Shown here piece by piece: positions 25,405-36,195 of a stretch of 64,000 nucleotides of DNA. The stretch comes from Stictocephala bisonia (taxonomy: Eukaryota; Arthropoda; Insecta; Hemiptera; Membracidae), in the NCBI GenBank assembly GCA_035578905.1, contig JAQJVL010000127.1:620001-684000 (forward strand). Reading direction: 5' to 3'. The notes under the pieces are model-generated. The model had not been told where the DNA came from. It worked only from the letters and a program-made list of their open reading frames with translations, and did not search any database. Position 1 is the stretch's first letter. Every line of letters starts with the position of its first letter. The position numbers and the translations under genes are program-made.

Positions 25405-25630
25405 TGAAATGATATTTCAGTTGTAACGCCTTCATAAATCACTTTTTGTGACAATCTCTGTTGAATAAAACCTAAGATAATAAAGAAAGTTTATATCGTA
25501 ATTTTCTCCTTGCCTTTTCTTTATAAATTCTTCCTTAGAATTAGGTGAATTATTACGCTATAAATCTTTAATATAATCACAGATGGGATAGTCCATTGTT
25601 TAGTATAACCTTAGCTGGGATTTTAAAAGT
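25405..25630 (+). repeat. Dispersed repeat, copy 1 (partner at 43.1 kb)
   Basis: Shared with 43065-43275: CTCTGTTGAATAAAACCTAA, GATAATAAAGAAAGTT, CCTTTTCTTTATAAAT and ATTACGCTATAAATCTTTA. Weaker relatives lie near 10.7 and 11.9 kb. No coding capacity. Confidence 0.75.
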
Positions 25631-25736
25631 TGAAATATTTTTCCAGAGACATAGTTTTTTTTTTTACTCATGTATAAAATGAGTAAAAAAAGTAAACGTT
25701 TTATACATTTGTAGTGCTGCTAATATATTTATATAT

Positions 25737-26153
25737 GTCGGCACTTAAAGAGCAGTGCTTTAACCCAGTTATTTGGGAAGAGTGTTGTGGAGATTTTTAG
25801 CTGAATCTAGTACATACCGACACAGAGTCCGCTGAATGGTTTCCATTAATGTAGACACTACCAGATAATTCTGCGGTGTGAGTTTTGGGTAGTATTCAAA
25901 GTTCAGATGTTGGGAGGGGTGTGAACTGAATGGTAGGCTTGTCGGCTAGCTGAAAATCAGAACTATACTACGTGGTTTGGATTCCACTGAAAGGTTAGGT
26001 GTCTTAGTTGTTTTGGCTATTGGGCTTTTAATAATAGCACAGTCCAAGAAAAAGCAGATCTTGTAAGTAACATTGACCACTCTCGTTGATAGAAACTCCT
26101 CACGCTTCTTACTAGTCACCCATCTCTTGACGACCGCTGTTTTAATAATGAAT
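25737..26153 (+). mobile_element. SINE-like repeat, near full length
   Basis: It starts GTCGGCACTTAAAGAGCAGT and ends CATCTCTTGACGACCGCTGT. It includes GTTCAGATGTTGG, CGGCTAGCTGAAAATCAG, a B-box-like GGTTTGGATTCC and TTGGCTATTGGGCTTT. The length of about 415 bp matches the copy at 23391. Confidence 0.8.
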
Positions 26154-26284
26154 AGTAATAATCTTGTTAAATATGTATTGATGAATATTGTGGCTGAATT
26201 GACAAAATTATTTATTTTTAAATGGGAAATATGGAAAAGCTAAGATATAACATATCTTAAATATATATTATAATATATATTTAA

Positions 26285-27345
26285 GGGGGGCCGGCCAGGC
26301 CTATTAAGCCCATGTTAAATTCTCTTGCTTAAGGTACATTTTTCTTAAAAAGTATAAAGGATAGAAACCTGATTTTTATGTTATTAGAAAGTCTGTATAT
26401 TGTTGAATAGTTTCCATGTAACACATTATAAAATTATAATTTTAGGTATTATATAAAAAATTTTTTAAAACTCTTTTTTTTTAAAGATTTTTTTTAACAA
26501 AATATTAAGAATGAAATTGATAGAACCCAAAGAAAAGGAAATTGCTACATGCAAAATGTGCAGGAAGAACTAATCTACAAAATAAAAAAAAATTGTACTG
26601 ATATCTTTATTAGTTTTTGAGATAAATGTACCTTTATGTGAAAAAACTAGATTTTCGGAAAAACTCATTCGAAACAAAAAAACATGTTATAATACAAGTT
26701 AAGCGTACCTCTAATGCATTCCTGCCCCATAATTAGGCTATCTTGTATTTTGGGGTAAAAACGATCAAATTTTATGAATGAATTCAAACAAATTGTTGAG
26801 GTTCAATAGTTACGTAACGCTGCGTAGAAACCCCCCACCCGCCCACCCATACATGTACAGTGATATTGACCCACCCACCCACCCATACATGTACAGTGGT
26901 ATTGATCCACCCACCCACCCATACACGTAAAGTCGTATGACCCACCCACCCACCCATACACGTACAGTGGTATTGACCCACCCACCCACCCATACACGAA
27001 CAGTGGTATTGACCCACCCACCCACCCATACACGTACAGTGGTATTGACCCACCCGCCCACCCATACACGTACAGTGGTATTGACCCACCCGCCCACCCA
27101 TACACGTACAGTGGTATTGACCCACCCGCCCACCCATACACGTAGTATAACAAATAAATGAACGCCTAGCGCCCTCTTAGGTTGAAGAATTCTTATGATA
27201 TACGTTTGGAAATTTATCCATAACTTTTTTAATAATTTACAGAAATCAAAAAACTAAACGATCTTTGAAAGCTAATTAAATTTGGAATAAAAATCAATGA
27301 TAAAAAAAAATCAATATTTTTTACCATAATTGGGGCCGACCCCCC
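26285..27345. mobile_element. TTAA-flanked non-autonomous DNA transposon carrying a minisatellite
   Basis: The left end GGGGGGCCGGCC and the right end GGCCGACCCCCC are inverted with one mismatch over 12 bases. TTAA lies immediately outside both (26281-26284 and 27346-27349). A TTAA duplication and G-run/C-run ends are compatible with a piggyBac-type element. The ~1.06 kb interior is AT-rich apart from the 36-bp array and encodes nothing recognisable. Confidence 0.8.
26834..27144 (-). repeat. 36-bp minisatellite, eight full units plus one partial
   Basis: Units of exactly 36 bp (one of 35) end at 26869, 26905, 26940, 26976, 27012, 27048, 27084 and 27120, then a partial unit. Each unit is CCCACCCRCCCACCCATACA followed by CGTACAGTGGTATTGA. 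Homogeneity is high. Because 36 is a multiple of three, several reading frames stay open on both strands. These are not genes. On the minus strand every unit contains four GGG runs with one-base loops. Confidence 0.97.
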
Positions 27346-27819
27346 TTAATGATACATTATATATCATTAAATATATATTATATAAATCATAGCTTTAGAT
27401 AACTTATTTTTCTAGTTGTAGAGTGAGAGGGTCATTTCTCATTGTGAGAGATAATATTCTTTTACAAGCCGAATTTACAAGAGAGTCATATTTTTAAAAC
27501 GAATAACTATTTAATTATTTGTAATAGAACAGTCGTAATGTCACGAGTTTACAAAACAAGTATTGTTAAACATATTCTTTGAGTTATTTTCCCATATAAA
27601 TATTGGTTACAACTCTCGATCATTGTCTAGCAATGTTACTATTAGTATTTTTTATGTTACACTTCTAAATCAACGAAAATACTAATAAGTTGAAAAATAA
27701 ACTGTTTTACTATATACAATAACCATTATATAGATTTAAAATAAAGAAAAATAATCCCATTACCTAGGGCAGCCTATACAAGCTAGGCCAGCTGATATAC
27801 CAAGTCTCAGCTGATTAAT

Positions 27820-27935
27820 GGTGTGATGCTATAAGCCTAATGAAGTACAGATGTCCGAGTAATGAACGGAAGCTATGATAAATTAACAAGCCTTTAAGTG
27901 GAACCGATGTATCAATTGGTTGTAATTTAATTTTA
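27820..27935 (+). repeat. Dispersed repeat, copy 1 (partner at 43.9 kb)
   Basis: AGCCTAATGAAGTA, ATGTCCGAGTAATGAACGGA and GTATCAATTGGTTGTAA recur in order at 43915-44030. Confidence 0.75.
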
Positions 27936-28192
27936 CAACGAGCAGACAGCGCAAGAACGATTTCAAGCTGCCTTGCAAACAAAACGAAGAGTAACAAAAT
28001 GTACCGGTCAAAAGACCCGTTACAACATAAGATTTTGAGAAAACATATAATTCCAGACAGTAAATGATATAGGTTATAAACCGTGAAAATAAAAATATTT
28101 ATGCTTTTAATATATGTATAAAAAATAGTTTTCTAATTGTTAAAATAGCAATGTAAATAATTGAAATAATAAACATATTTAGCGATTCATTG

Positions 28193-28366
28193 CCAGGGTA
28201 GTTTATGATTGAAACTCTGTAACCAAATTACGTCTTGTACATATTCAGTTAGCCGTTGTAGCAGAGTTCTTGTTTAGTTTACTGATTCCCAACTTTACCT
28301 AAGCGTGATCAAACTTTGTAAACACATGGTTGGTGGTTTTGCTGACAATGGTTAAATCGTTTGAGT
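28193..28366 (+). repeat. Block related to the left part of segments D and D'
   Basis: ACTCTGTAACCAAATTACG through GATCAAACTTTGTAAACACA to ATCGTTTGAG is nearly identical to 36566-36727 and close to 45655-45815. Similarity stops abruptly afterwards, so this is an independent short copy or the remnant of a larger one. Confidence 0.85.
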
Positions 28367-28498
28367 TTTTATGTGTTGTGACCAAAACCAACAATTAGGC
28401 ACTGTAAATAATTACAATGCAATATTTATTCTTTCAGAGGATTTTTTTATCCTTCAGAGAATGTTTTATCTACCATCGGTTTGCTGGACCTATAATAG

Positions 28499-28762
28499 CT
28501 TCTCCATGGCCTCGTAGCCATTAGATTTTCAGAATTCCTCAAGGGCTTTACCAAAAACATTCAGGTACCAGGGCACACGACCTTTCCGTTGATCAACCCT
28601 ATAGGCATGAAGTTACCCTTCACTCACGACGTGGATGAGGTGTTTTACTTATTAGAAACAGGCAACCCCGGAAAAAGGGGAAGGAGAAGAAGACTAAGAA
28701 GTCGAACTAAGGGGACGACATATTTTCGTCATATTAATATATTTTTAAAGATATATACTTAA
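28499..28762 (+). CDS. Unrecognised short open segment, exon-like or fragment
   Basis: An 87-codon stretch without stops, richer in G+C than its surroundings, follows a TAG at 28496. Readable parts are FLKGFTKNIQVPGHTTFPLI, PFTHDVDEVFYLLETGN and a very basic run GKRGRRRRLRSRTKG. It has a methionine only at residue 37, so an independent start would give about 51 residues. I do not recognise the family. It lies between the two blocks shared with segments D and D', where D and D' have other sequence. It could be a gene fragment, transposon debris or chance. Confidence 0.2.
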   Translation, partial: LLHGLVAIRFSEFLKGFTKNIQVPGHTTFPLINPIGMKLPFTHDVDEVFYLLETGNPGKRGRRRRLRSRTKGTTYFRHINIFLKIYT

Positions 28763-28901
28763 TTTGCATATCTCAATTAGCCTGTTTCCTTATTTAACTT
28801 GTTTACAATAGATGTATTAAAAATTATTAGCATTCAATTAATAAAAAGCCATAAATTGCAGAAAGAATACTATAACACTGAAAATATTATTAGAAGTACA
28901 T

Positions 28902-29352
28902 CTTCAATTTTGAAAGATATTGATAAAATATTTTCTTTCTAGAAGAATTTTTAATTAGGTATTTAACTGTTATTTGTTTAGAATTTATTTATATATAAAA
29001 ATATACTAAGTACAACATTTAAGCAAATTTATCACTTTCATATACTAATTAAATATTAATAAAAGGTGAAGTGCTGAAAAAAGACAGGATATAACTTTAC
29101 GACTTCAAGAGATTTACAAAAATATTTTGGTCTAATATATCATGGCTTATAGCGCAATAAGTTGCAAGAGTATAATTCGTTTACATAATGACAGAAATGT
29201 TTCAAGTAGAGTTAGAAATAAGGATTTATTTCAAAATTATATCAACCATTTATAATAAAAACAATTGTGTTGAGACTTATGACACCACTTTAAATGAAGG
29301 ATTCCATTTTTGGGTTATAGTGTAACATTTTTCAATTGAATGTCATACTTTG
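28902..29352 (+). repeat. Block related to the middle of segments D and D'
   Basis: Aligns with 38850-39296 and 47999-48440. Shared words include TATACTAAGTACAACATTTA, AGCAAATTTATCACTTTCAT, GATGTTTCAAGTAG and AACCATTTATAATAAAA. Confidence 0.85.
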
Positions 29353-29387
29353 AACGAATAGATAGTTAGAAGAATAGAATATATAGA

Positions 29388-29410
29388 ATAATAATAATAA
29401 TAATAATAAT
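29388..29410. repeat. (AAT)n microsatellite
   Basis: About seven AAT units in a row. Confidence 0.9.
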
Positions 29411-30333
29411 TCATTTATTTGCCGTCAAATTGTTTACAATTATGGACAATGTCAAATATATAAGTAAAGTATTTACATTGTAAAATCTCAATTTACTTTA
29501 TTTTTACAAAAGCAAATAATGAAAAAGTGTCCCAACAGATGGTAATGTTTTTCAAAACTAAACACATTATGTTACCGTAATGTATTATATAAATGAGAAT
29601 TTATTTACTTAGAATATGATACTTGTAAACCATGATAATAAAATAAATTATTTTATACATTAAACCTTACGTATTCAAATTTTATTTTACATTTATTTTA
29701 ATATATGTTTAATATATTTACAAATATAGATATCATTAAATTTGTGAATTAATTTTAGTTAAAAGTCGTTTCAATCCTTATATAATGTATAATTATAAAA
29801 AGCTGAGTTGGATCAAAGCTATATTATAAATATGATTTTATTTGTAGTTGATTATTTGATTATTTAATCAACTTAGTAGCAGGAACTTGCCGATAAAGAC
29901 TGTCTTAGTGGGTGGTTTAGAACTCCTGCCGTTTACCTAATCAACATCAAACCATCAACGTCACGCAGCAACGTCAGTCTTAGTATGTAACAACAATGTG
30001 TTATAACAAAATATGACTCTAGAAGTTTATTTTTTATATTAAAATATAAAGGTTTTTTTTAGATGACAAAACTCAATATACAACCATAAAATATTGAACT
30101 AACTGCTTATAAAGTTATAATTAACAGTCGTTACGTATATAGCTATCTAAAAACAGTGTTTTTCTATATCCTTGTTCGGTCTTTTTTATTTTATATATTT
30201 GTTTTTTTACTTCATTTTTTTGTAGAAATTTCTTCTTTTACTGTGGCCAATTGAAAAGTGGTAGCTCGAAGATTTGAACCCAGCTCAGACTTAGTTAATT
30301 AACTGAGTTATTAATAAATCAAGTATTTATAGA
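29411..30333. other. AT-rich stretch, no gene seen
   Basis: Near 30265-30295 the reverse complement reads GAGCTGGGTTCAAATCTTCG, like a tRNA T-arm, but no acceptor or anticodon arm could be found. Confidence 0.4.
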
Positions 30334-32396
30334 TAATTTAACTTAATTTAAGTCTTTTAACTTGATTACTTAATCATTATGCATCCTTTTATGAGGTTTT
30401 TCAAGTTTTATCTTATAACATTTATTTTTTGATGAATGTTATTATGACCTGCATAGTATAGTTACAATTTAATTTTATTATGATAATATATCATACAAAC
30501 AGTCTTCGAACCATCAAACCATCAATTAGGTGTAAACGCCGTTGTAATACTTGTTTTAAGTATATCGTTCTGTTCTACGGCCTGTAGGATGTTATTTAAA
30601 TATAGCAAGACACTCTTGGTGCTGCCTGTCAGGATATTGCCAGCCTAGGTTTCCACTTGGAAAGGAAATTGTCTTTTCACCGTTTCAAGGAGATGACTTC
30701 TAATGGAATCCTTTACGGTAGTTTGGTGTCGCTATTTTGAACGTGGTTTAACAAAACAAGCAGTAATAGTCTGAGCAAATTAAAAAATTAACAACTAACC
30801 CTTATCTTTTCAAGAAGTACATTTTCGAGTGGAGTGTATACATACGAGATTTTTCTTGATGATTTTTCTTGATAAAAATCATAATGTTAGTTTTTCATAT
30901 TAAAAACGTATAATCAAGTTTATTTGAGTTATTTGTAATGCCAATAAATAGTCATATGAAATAGCAGTTAATTCTTTAAAAATACATAATAGAAGTTAAA
31001 TTTTTTTTTCAAAAGTACATTTTTTAAGCCTGTAAGAGATAAACCATACATAAATCACATTAAAAAACAATGTTAGTTATTGTAATATTCTCCTTAACTC
31101 CCTTTCCCTAAAACTGATTGATAAAAAGGTTATATAAATATTATTAAAACTTACTTCAAGTATTAAATAAGTTATGGTAAGTAAATAGCCCAATACATTT
31201 AAAAATTCCACCAAAACAAAATTTAATAAATAAAAGGGACGTAATAAATTACTTATACAAAAATAACATTATTATTTTTATCTTCCATAGGGTAAATAAA
31301 TTTATGTATTTTTATATGAAAAGGCACACCACAAGAAATGATCTTAAGTGTTTAAAGAATTCCCGAAAAGTTTTATTGAATTAGACTTGATATCTACTAG
31401 GCCCCATAACATTAACTAACAAAAAACTGTTGTATAGTTGGCCACCTATTTCCAAAAATAAAACAAAATAAACGATGCTGGGATGCTCCTTATGAATATT
31501 TAACTTCTAACTGGTTTAAAAGTCGTAGAGACTGTTTACTATAGAAAGAAACCTGGGGCATTATTTGTGTATACCGATCCACCACTAATGCGAACGAGCA
31601 ATGAAATTAAAAATGCCTTTATCAAAGGGGTGAAGTTATGATTGTAAAGTCCTCTCTAACACTCAACCCTAACACCTTTCTAGCCACTTAACTCCATTGC
31701 ACGGGCTGGTTGGCTGCGTGCAAGGACAGGATCGCTCAAATCGTCACCCATCAAAGAAACAGCCACGCTCGGTTTTTACTTTGTGATAATTTCAGAAAAC
31801 TCTGGTTTTGGCGACTGGCCACTGGTAAATCTATCAGATACTACAATTTTCCGTGCAAAAATATACAAACTGGTTCGGAATCTATCTTTGACCAATTTAT
31901 TAACCACTGAATAGATTCTACGCAAAAAGAAGATTCCACGTAACAATTTTAAACTGTTACCGAGTATCAAAAATATTGGACGTTTTAATAACTAATAAAA
32001 TTTGTTTCATTATATTCTATATTTCAAATATATCACAAACATCCGTTAAAAATATAAATCCGTACACGTTCTTTCGTACAACGACCTTAGCATAAAAGTG
32101 TTTAATTCACCGTTGCTCTCACATACAACTATACAAGCCATTCCATTGCCGGTGTTAGTGATATAATTATTAGTCTCTCAGAGATGTGACGAGAGCTCTT
32201 CCACACTGCAAAAGGCCTGACAGGTCGAAATTCTCTTTACCCAAAATATAAATCAGGTATATGCTGAAGTCTTTGACAACTTCAGCATAACATAGCTCCC
32301 ATACCAACCTGTAAAAGTGTTCTTAAACCACCGTTCTATGTTGTCCACTACGGAAATTCTCCCTCCCTCTAGTGGCATGATTGTGTATGTGAGTCC
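30334..32396 (+). repeat. Long direct repeat, copy B
   Basis: Second copy of the segment at 1-2378. It lacks the roughly 345-bp insertion of copy A and has its own small duplication near 30862-30885 (GATTTTTCTTGAT repeated). The 66-codon frame at 31710-31910 is the counterpart of the frame at 1619-1870. In copy B an in-frame TAA lies just before it, so the longer frame is not preserved. The right boundary is set only by where copy A enters the gap. Confidence 0.85.
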
Positions 32397-32589
32397 CACG
32401 TGTAAGGACACACTTTGAGCTTCATTAGTAGGTTGTTTCCAGTATGTATGTAAAGTAAAAGGTCAACAGTTAAGTGTCCTGAACACGGGTTTGCATGATT
32501 GTGTCATTGGAATATTACAAATTATTCTGACTGACTTTTTTTCAATCTGTATTTTCGAATAAACTCTCCAATTCAGAGCTGTTTGCAGG

Positions 32590-35500
32590 ATTATATCCAA
32601 ATCTAAAAAAATAATCAGATAGACGACATTTTAGTTAAAGAGGATCATCCGGAAGTTATAAGTAATAAAGGAATTAATCTGGTAATTACTCAGATTTTGG
32701 GGGTAGCAAAAATCAATTTTGCTCTGATATTGATCTCAGTAAATAAACTGGTTATATTCTTTAGAATTGTTTTAACTTATAGTTGCCGTTATAAATTTAG
32801 GTATACCTTGTAGGCAACCTACTAATCTGTAATGTTAATCAATTATGTTATAAATGAACTTTGAAGTCACAGATATTTTGGTTGACAGTTTGAAAACAAT
32901 AGTCGTTTCACTCTATCATTCACCATTCTGAATCCCCGTGTTTTCGTTAATCAACGGACAAATTACGTTAGGAAAAAACCATCGATTTCTGGTTGGCTGG
33001 CCGAACTTTCTATTATAGGAGGAGATTTTAATATTACATTTTATGTTACTAAAACTAATTTGTCTAATCCAAGAAATTTTGTGATATATTAAGACAGCAT
33101 GATTTTGACTTCTTAAACAGCTCACCGACAAGAGGGGCCATTTTCCTGGACAACGTGTTAGTCAATAACCATATAAATTATAATATATAGTGTAATGTTT
33201 TTAAATGTCCATATTCTGATCACAATGGGCTCATAATAAGCATCTCTGTAAGTTTTGTAGGCTATAGTAAAGAAATACAGCATGGTAATAATGCTTGTGA
33301 TGCTTAACACCTATTTTAAGTTTGTATTTAGTAAATTTGAAAACAAATTAAATTTCTACTAATGGGAAGACACCTTAAATATACCTTATTCCTCTTCAAT
33401 TTAAATTTTTCGAATCACCTTTAAAATATTAGTAGACAACTTAAATTACTATTCAAAACTTAAAAGAGTAAATCAGTATTTATAATAAGTATGTTTTATA
33501 ATAAGTCACTGGAGACCAAATGCCTTTTTGTGAGAGAATACCTAAGTATCCGCCCGCCAGCCCATATACGTACAGTGACATTGACCAACCTGTCCACCCT
33601 TACATGTACAGTGGCATTGACCCACCCGCCCGCCTGTACACTTACAGTGGTATTGAACCACCCGTCCACCCATACATGTACAGTGGATGTTGGTGGGTGT
33701 AAAAAAAGTAACTGGTATACCAGTAATTTAGCCAACATTAAAAATAGAAAATTTTTTAAAAATAGTTTATTACAAAGTAGTGGTAAAAGCTCTGAAAAAA
33801 ATTAAAAATACACTAATTAATCTAATAAAAAAAAAACATTATAAAAATCGGAAAGGCATGCAAATTCACTGCACAACACCAATTTAACAGAAATAAATAG
33901 CAATAAATGCAAAACAGCGTGGAAACTTATAAAAGCTAGTGGTAATTTACACTCAACAAATAACACATATGATGGAATTTCACACGATGAGTTCAATAAC
34001 TCTTTTATTAATAATGAAAAAGAAATGTAGTCAAAAGTAAAACACTCTAGACATTGATGTGATGAGTATGTTAAAAAGGTCTCACCATGTTCACAAACCT
34101 TTGCATGGAAACACACAACTGCTAAAGACATAATTACAGCTACCAATAGGCAAAACAATTCTGATAATTGCGATTTCAACCTTTTATAAAAAAATTTGAA
34201 ACAAATCATACAACCTCTAGCTAACCCCCTAGCTTTCTGTTTCAATTGCTGTCTTTCTGAGGGAATGTTTCCTAACGAGTTGATATTATCTAGAATTTGT
34301 CCAATTTTTTTTAAGAGGACCAAAGGGAAAACCACAAAGTTATCGGCCAATTTGAATAATTCCCACTGTATCTAAAATAAATAAAATACTGATCCACGAC
34401 CAGTTAGTGTATTTTTTAAAGAAGTTAATTTATTGAGTAGCTCACAATTTGGTTTTAGGAAAGGAAACTCAACCATTGATGCTGTAGACAAACTAGTGCG
34501 TAAATATTATCTGTACTTGAGAACAAAGCCTTTGCTCAAGTCAAATTTTGATATATTAGCAGCCCGTTTGATTGTGATAGCCAATCTAAACTTATAATGC
34601 AATTAAATCGCTATGGTATTTCAGGCAATCAATTAAATTTTTCAAATTGTATCTTCCTGCTAGAAAACAAAAAGTGTGTTAATGGTGAATGGTCTCAGGA
34701 GCTGACAGTCCCACAAGGCGTGCCTCAGGGGTCTGTGCTGGGGCCTTTATTGTTTTTAATCATCATTAATGACCTTCCAAGTGCTGTTAACAATAATACT
34801 AATGACACCATCCTATTTAATTCCAATAATATTATTGATTAACTTCAAAAGCAATTTAAAATTAATTTTGAATAAGCGTCAGAATGGTTTTAATCAAACG
34901 ATTTTATCTTAAATAAAGAAACTTTTAAGACAAATTTTATCTTTAAGACACACAAATTGTAATAAGTCTTATGATAGCACTGATGAAAGTGTAAGATTCT
35001 TAGGAATGCTCGTATACAGGACTCTCTCGTGCGGTTCACATATTGATAATATCATCAGTAGGCTATCAAGAGTATTATTTTTATTGAAACGGTTGTCATA
35101 TTGCATAGGTAAAAGCTATATGAGATCAGCATATTTTGATATGGGATGATTTTTATAGGAATTGCAGCTGAATGGAGGAAATCCTACTTCTTCAAAAAAG
35201 CTATAAGCACATAAATATAACGTAGGGCCGACCGAACATTGTAAACCTCTTATAATAAAATTAAATATTCTAACTGTTTTTAATATTTATATTTATCAAT
35301 TATTAATGTATTTATTAAAAAATCCAGATATTATTAAACCAAGCTCTCACCAATACAGTACGAGGTTTAGGGACAACGCAACTATTAGTTTTAACAGGTT
35401 GAATAAAACAACGAATAGCCATACTGTAGTTTCACTTAAAATTTAAAATGAATTAAATAACCTGATTACTGTCTATCTTGTGAATAGCTTTTGCAACAAA

Positions 35501-35825
35501 TTGTTCAATTGGATTTTTAAAATCCCATTTTATTTACTAGACAAATTTTTTTACTTCAAATACATAACTTTTTAAATATTAATTTTGACATTTCATAACA
35601 CCTATATTTAGTCTATTAATTTAGAGTATACAGTATATAATTTTATGTGCAATTCTTCTCCATTACTTAATGTTTATTTTGTAATTACTTACTTGTGTTA
35701 TTTTATTATATTATCGCTAAATATAAGTTACTGAGTCTTAGCACATGCTTACTTAAAAATGACATTGTCAATACTACGTTTGTATGAAAAATAAAGAAAT
35801 TTTAATTGAGTTGAATTTGAGTTAG
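32590..35825 (+). pseudogene. Inactivated Jockey/CR1-type LINE, ORF2 remnant to 3' end
   Basis: The domains of a non-LTR retrotransposon ORF2 appear in order in shifting plus-strand frames. Endonuclease: NQIDDILVKEDHPEVI (~32610), IIGGDFNI (~33010-33035), TRGAIFLDNVLVN (~33127-33170) and SDHNG (~33215). Linker/RT: PLAFCFNCCLSEGMFPNEL (~34220), QFGFRKGNSTIDAVDKLV (34445-34498) and LNRYGISGNQL. Then GVPQGSVLGPLLFLI (34718-34765). C-terminal: FLGMLVYRTL, then CKPLIIKLNIL. The YADD catalytic block reads NTND (34795-34806), so even the best open piece (81 codons, 34597-34842) is dead. A minisatellite interrupts it at 33541. The 3' end is about 35806-35825, in a short TTGAATTTGAG tail. The long minus-strand frame 34350-33817 is its shadow. 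Confidence 0.88.
33541..33700 (-). repeat. ~36-bp minisatellite inside the LINE
   Basis: Four to five units: CCCATATACGTACAGTGACA, CCCTTACATGTACAGTGGCA and so on, with CCACCCGCCCGCC spacers. It lies between endonuclease/linker and RT parts of the LINE. Frames on both strands are repeat artefacts. Confidence 0.85.
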
Positions 35826-35861
35826 TTGCATGCAAATGGAATCCAACAGTTGCATTTCCCG

Positions 35862-36112
35862 AACTTGTAAATAAATTAAATATTTACGTTTAGTGTAGAA
35901 CTGGGGATACAGTTAGGTGTTCTAGATTGCAGCTTTCATTATGTAAGGAACAACTCCACCGACTAACTTGGGTTCCTAATTGTTCTGAAGTGGATTTTAT
36001 CTGTGCTTGTAGTGTATAAGTGAATTCTTTCTGAATTACATTAAAAAACGTTCTGCATTTTAATGATACTACTGATTTTGTTGGACAATTAATTATAAAT
36101 GTACACAATTAA
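35862..36112 (+). repeat. R repeat, copy 1
   Basis: AATAAATTAAATATTTACG, CATTATGTAAGGAACAACTC, CCTAATTGTTCTGAAGTGGA and TAGTGTATAAGTGA. Relatives are at 40111-40216 (left half), 40482-40735, 49262-50130 (interrupted) and 58560-58718 (minus). No coding content. The 72-codon minus frame here is not supported. Confidence 0.75.
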
Positions 36113-36119
36113 TAAACAT

Positions 36120-36195
36120 CACAGCACATATATTTGTGGGTGAGGGAGTCCATACCACAGTATGTGTACAGGTGGGTGGGTAGATTTGTACAACT
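36120..36195 (+). repeat. Decayed minisatellite unit
   Basis: TGGGTGAGGGAGTCCATACC, ACAGTATGTGTACAGGTGGG. Counterpart at 40745-40800. Confidence 0.65.

Noticed and set aside
26784..27161. Four overlapping open frames of 74-117 codons on both strands
   Set aside because: They arise because the 36-bp repeat unit is a multiple of three. The peptides are pure repeat (for example GGWVGQYHCTCM) and the same DNA is open in several frames.
30265..30295. tRNA gene on the minus strand
   Set aside because: Only a T-arm-like GGGTTCAAATC is visible. No acceptor pairing or anticodon arm was found.
1..32396. Direct repeats as LTRs of one 32-kb retrovirus-like element
   Set aside because: No gag-pol, primer-binding site or polypurine tract between them, and the interval is a patchwork of other repeats.
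33817..34350. 177-codon minus-strand frame
   Set aside because: Antisense of the LINE linker and RT start, whose plus-strand blocks are recognisable.
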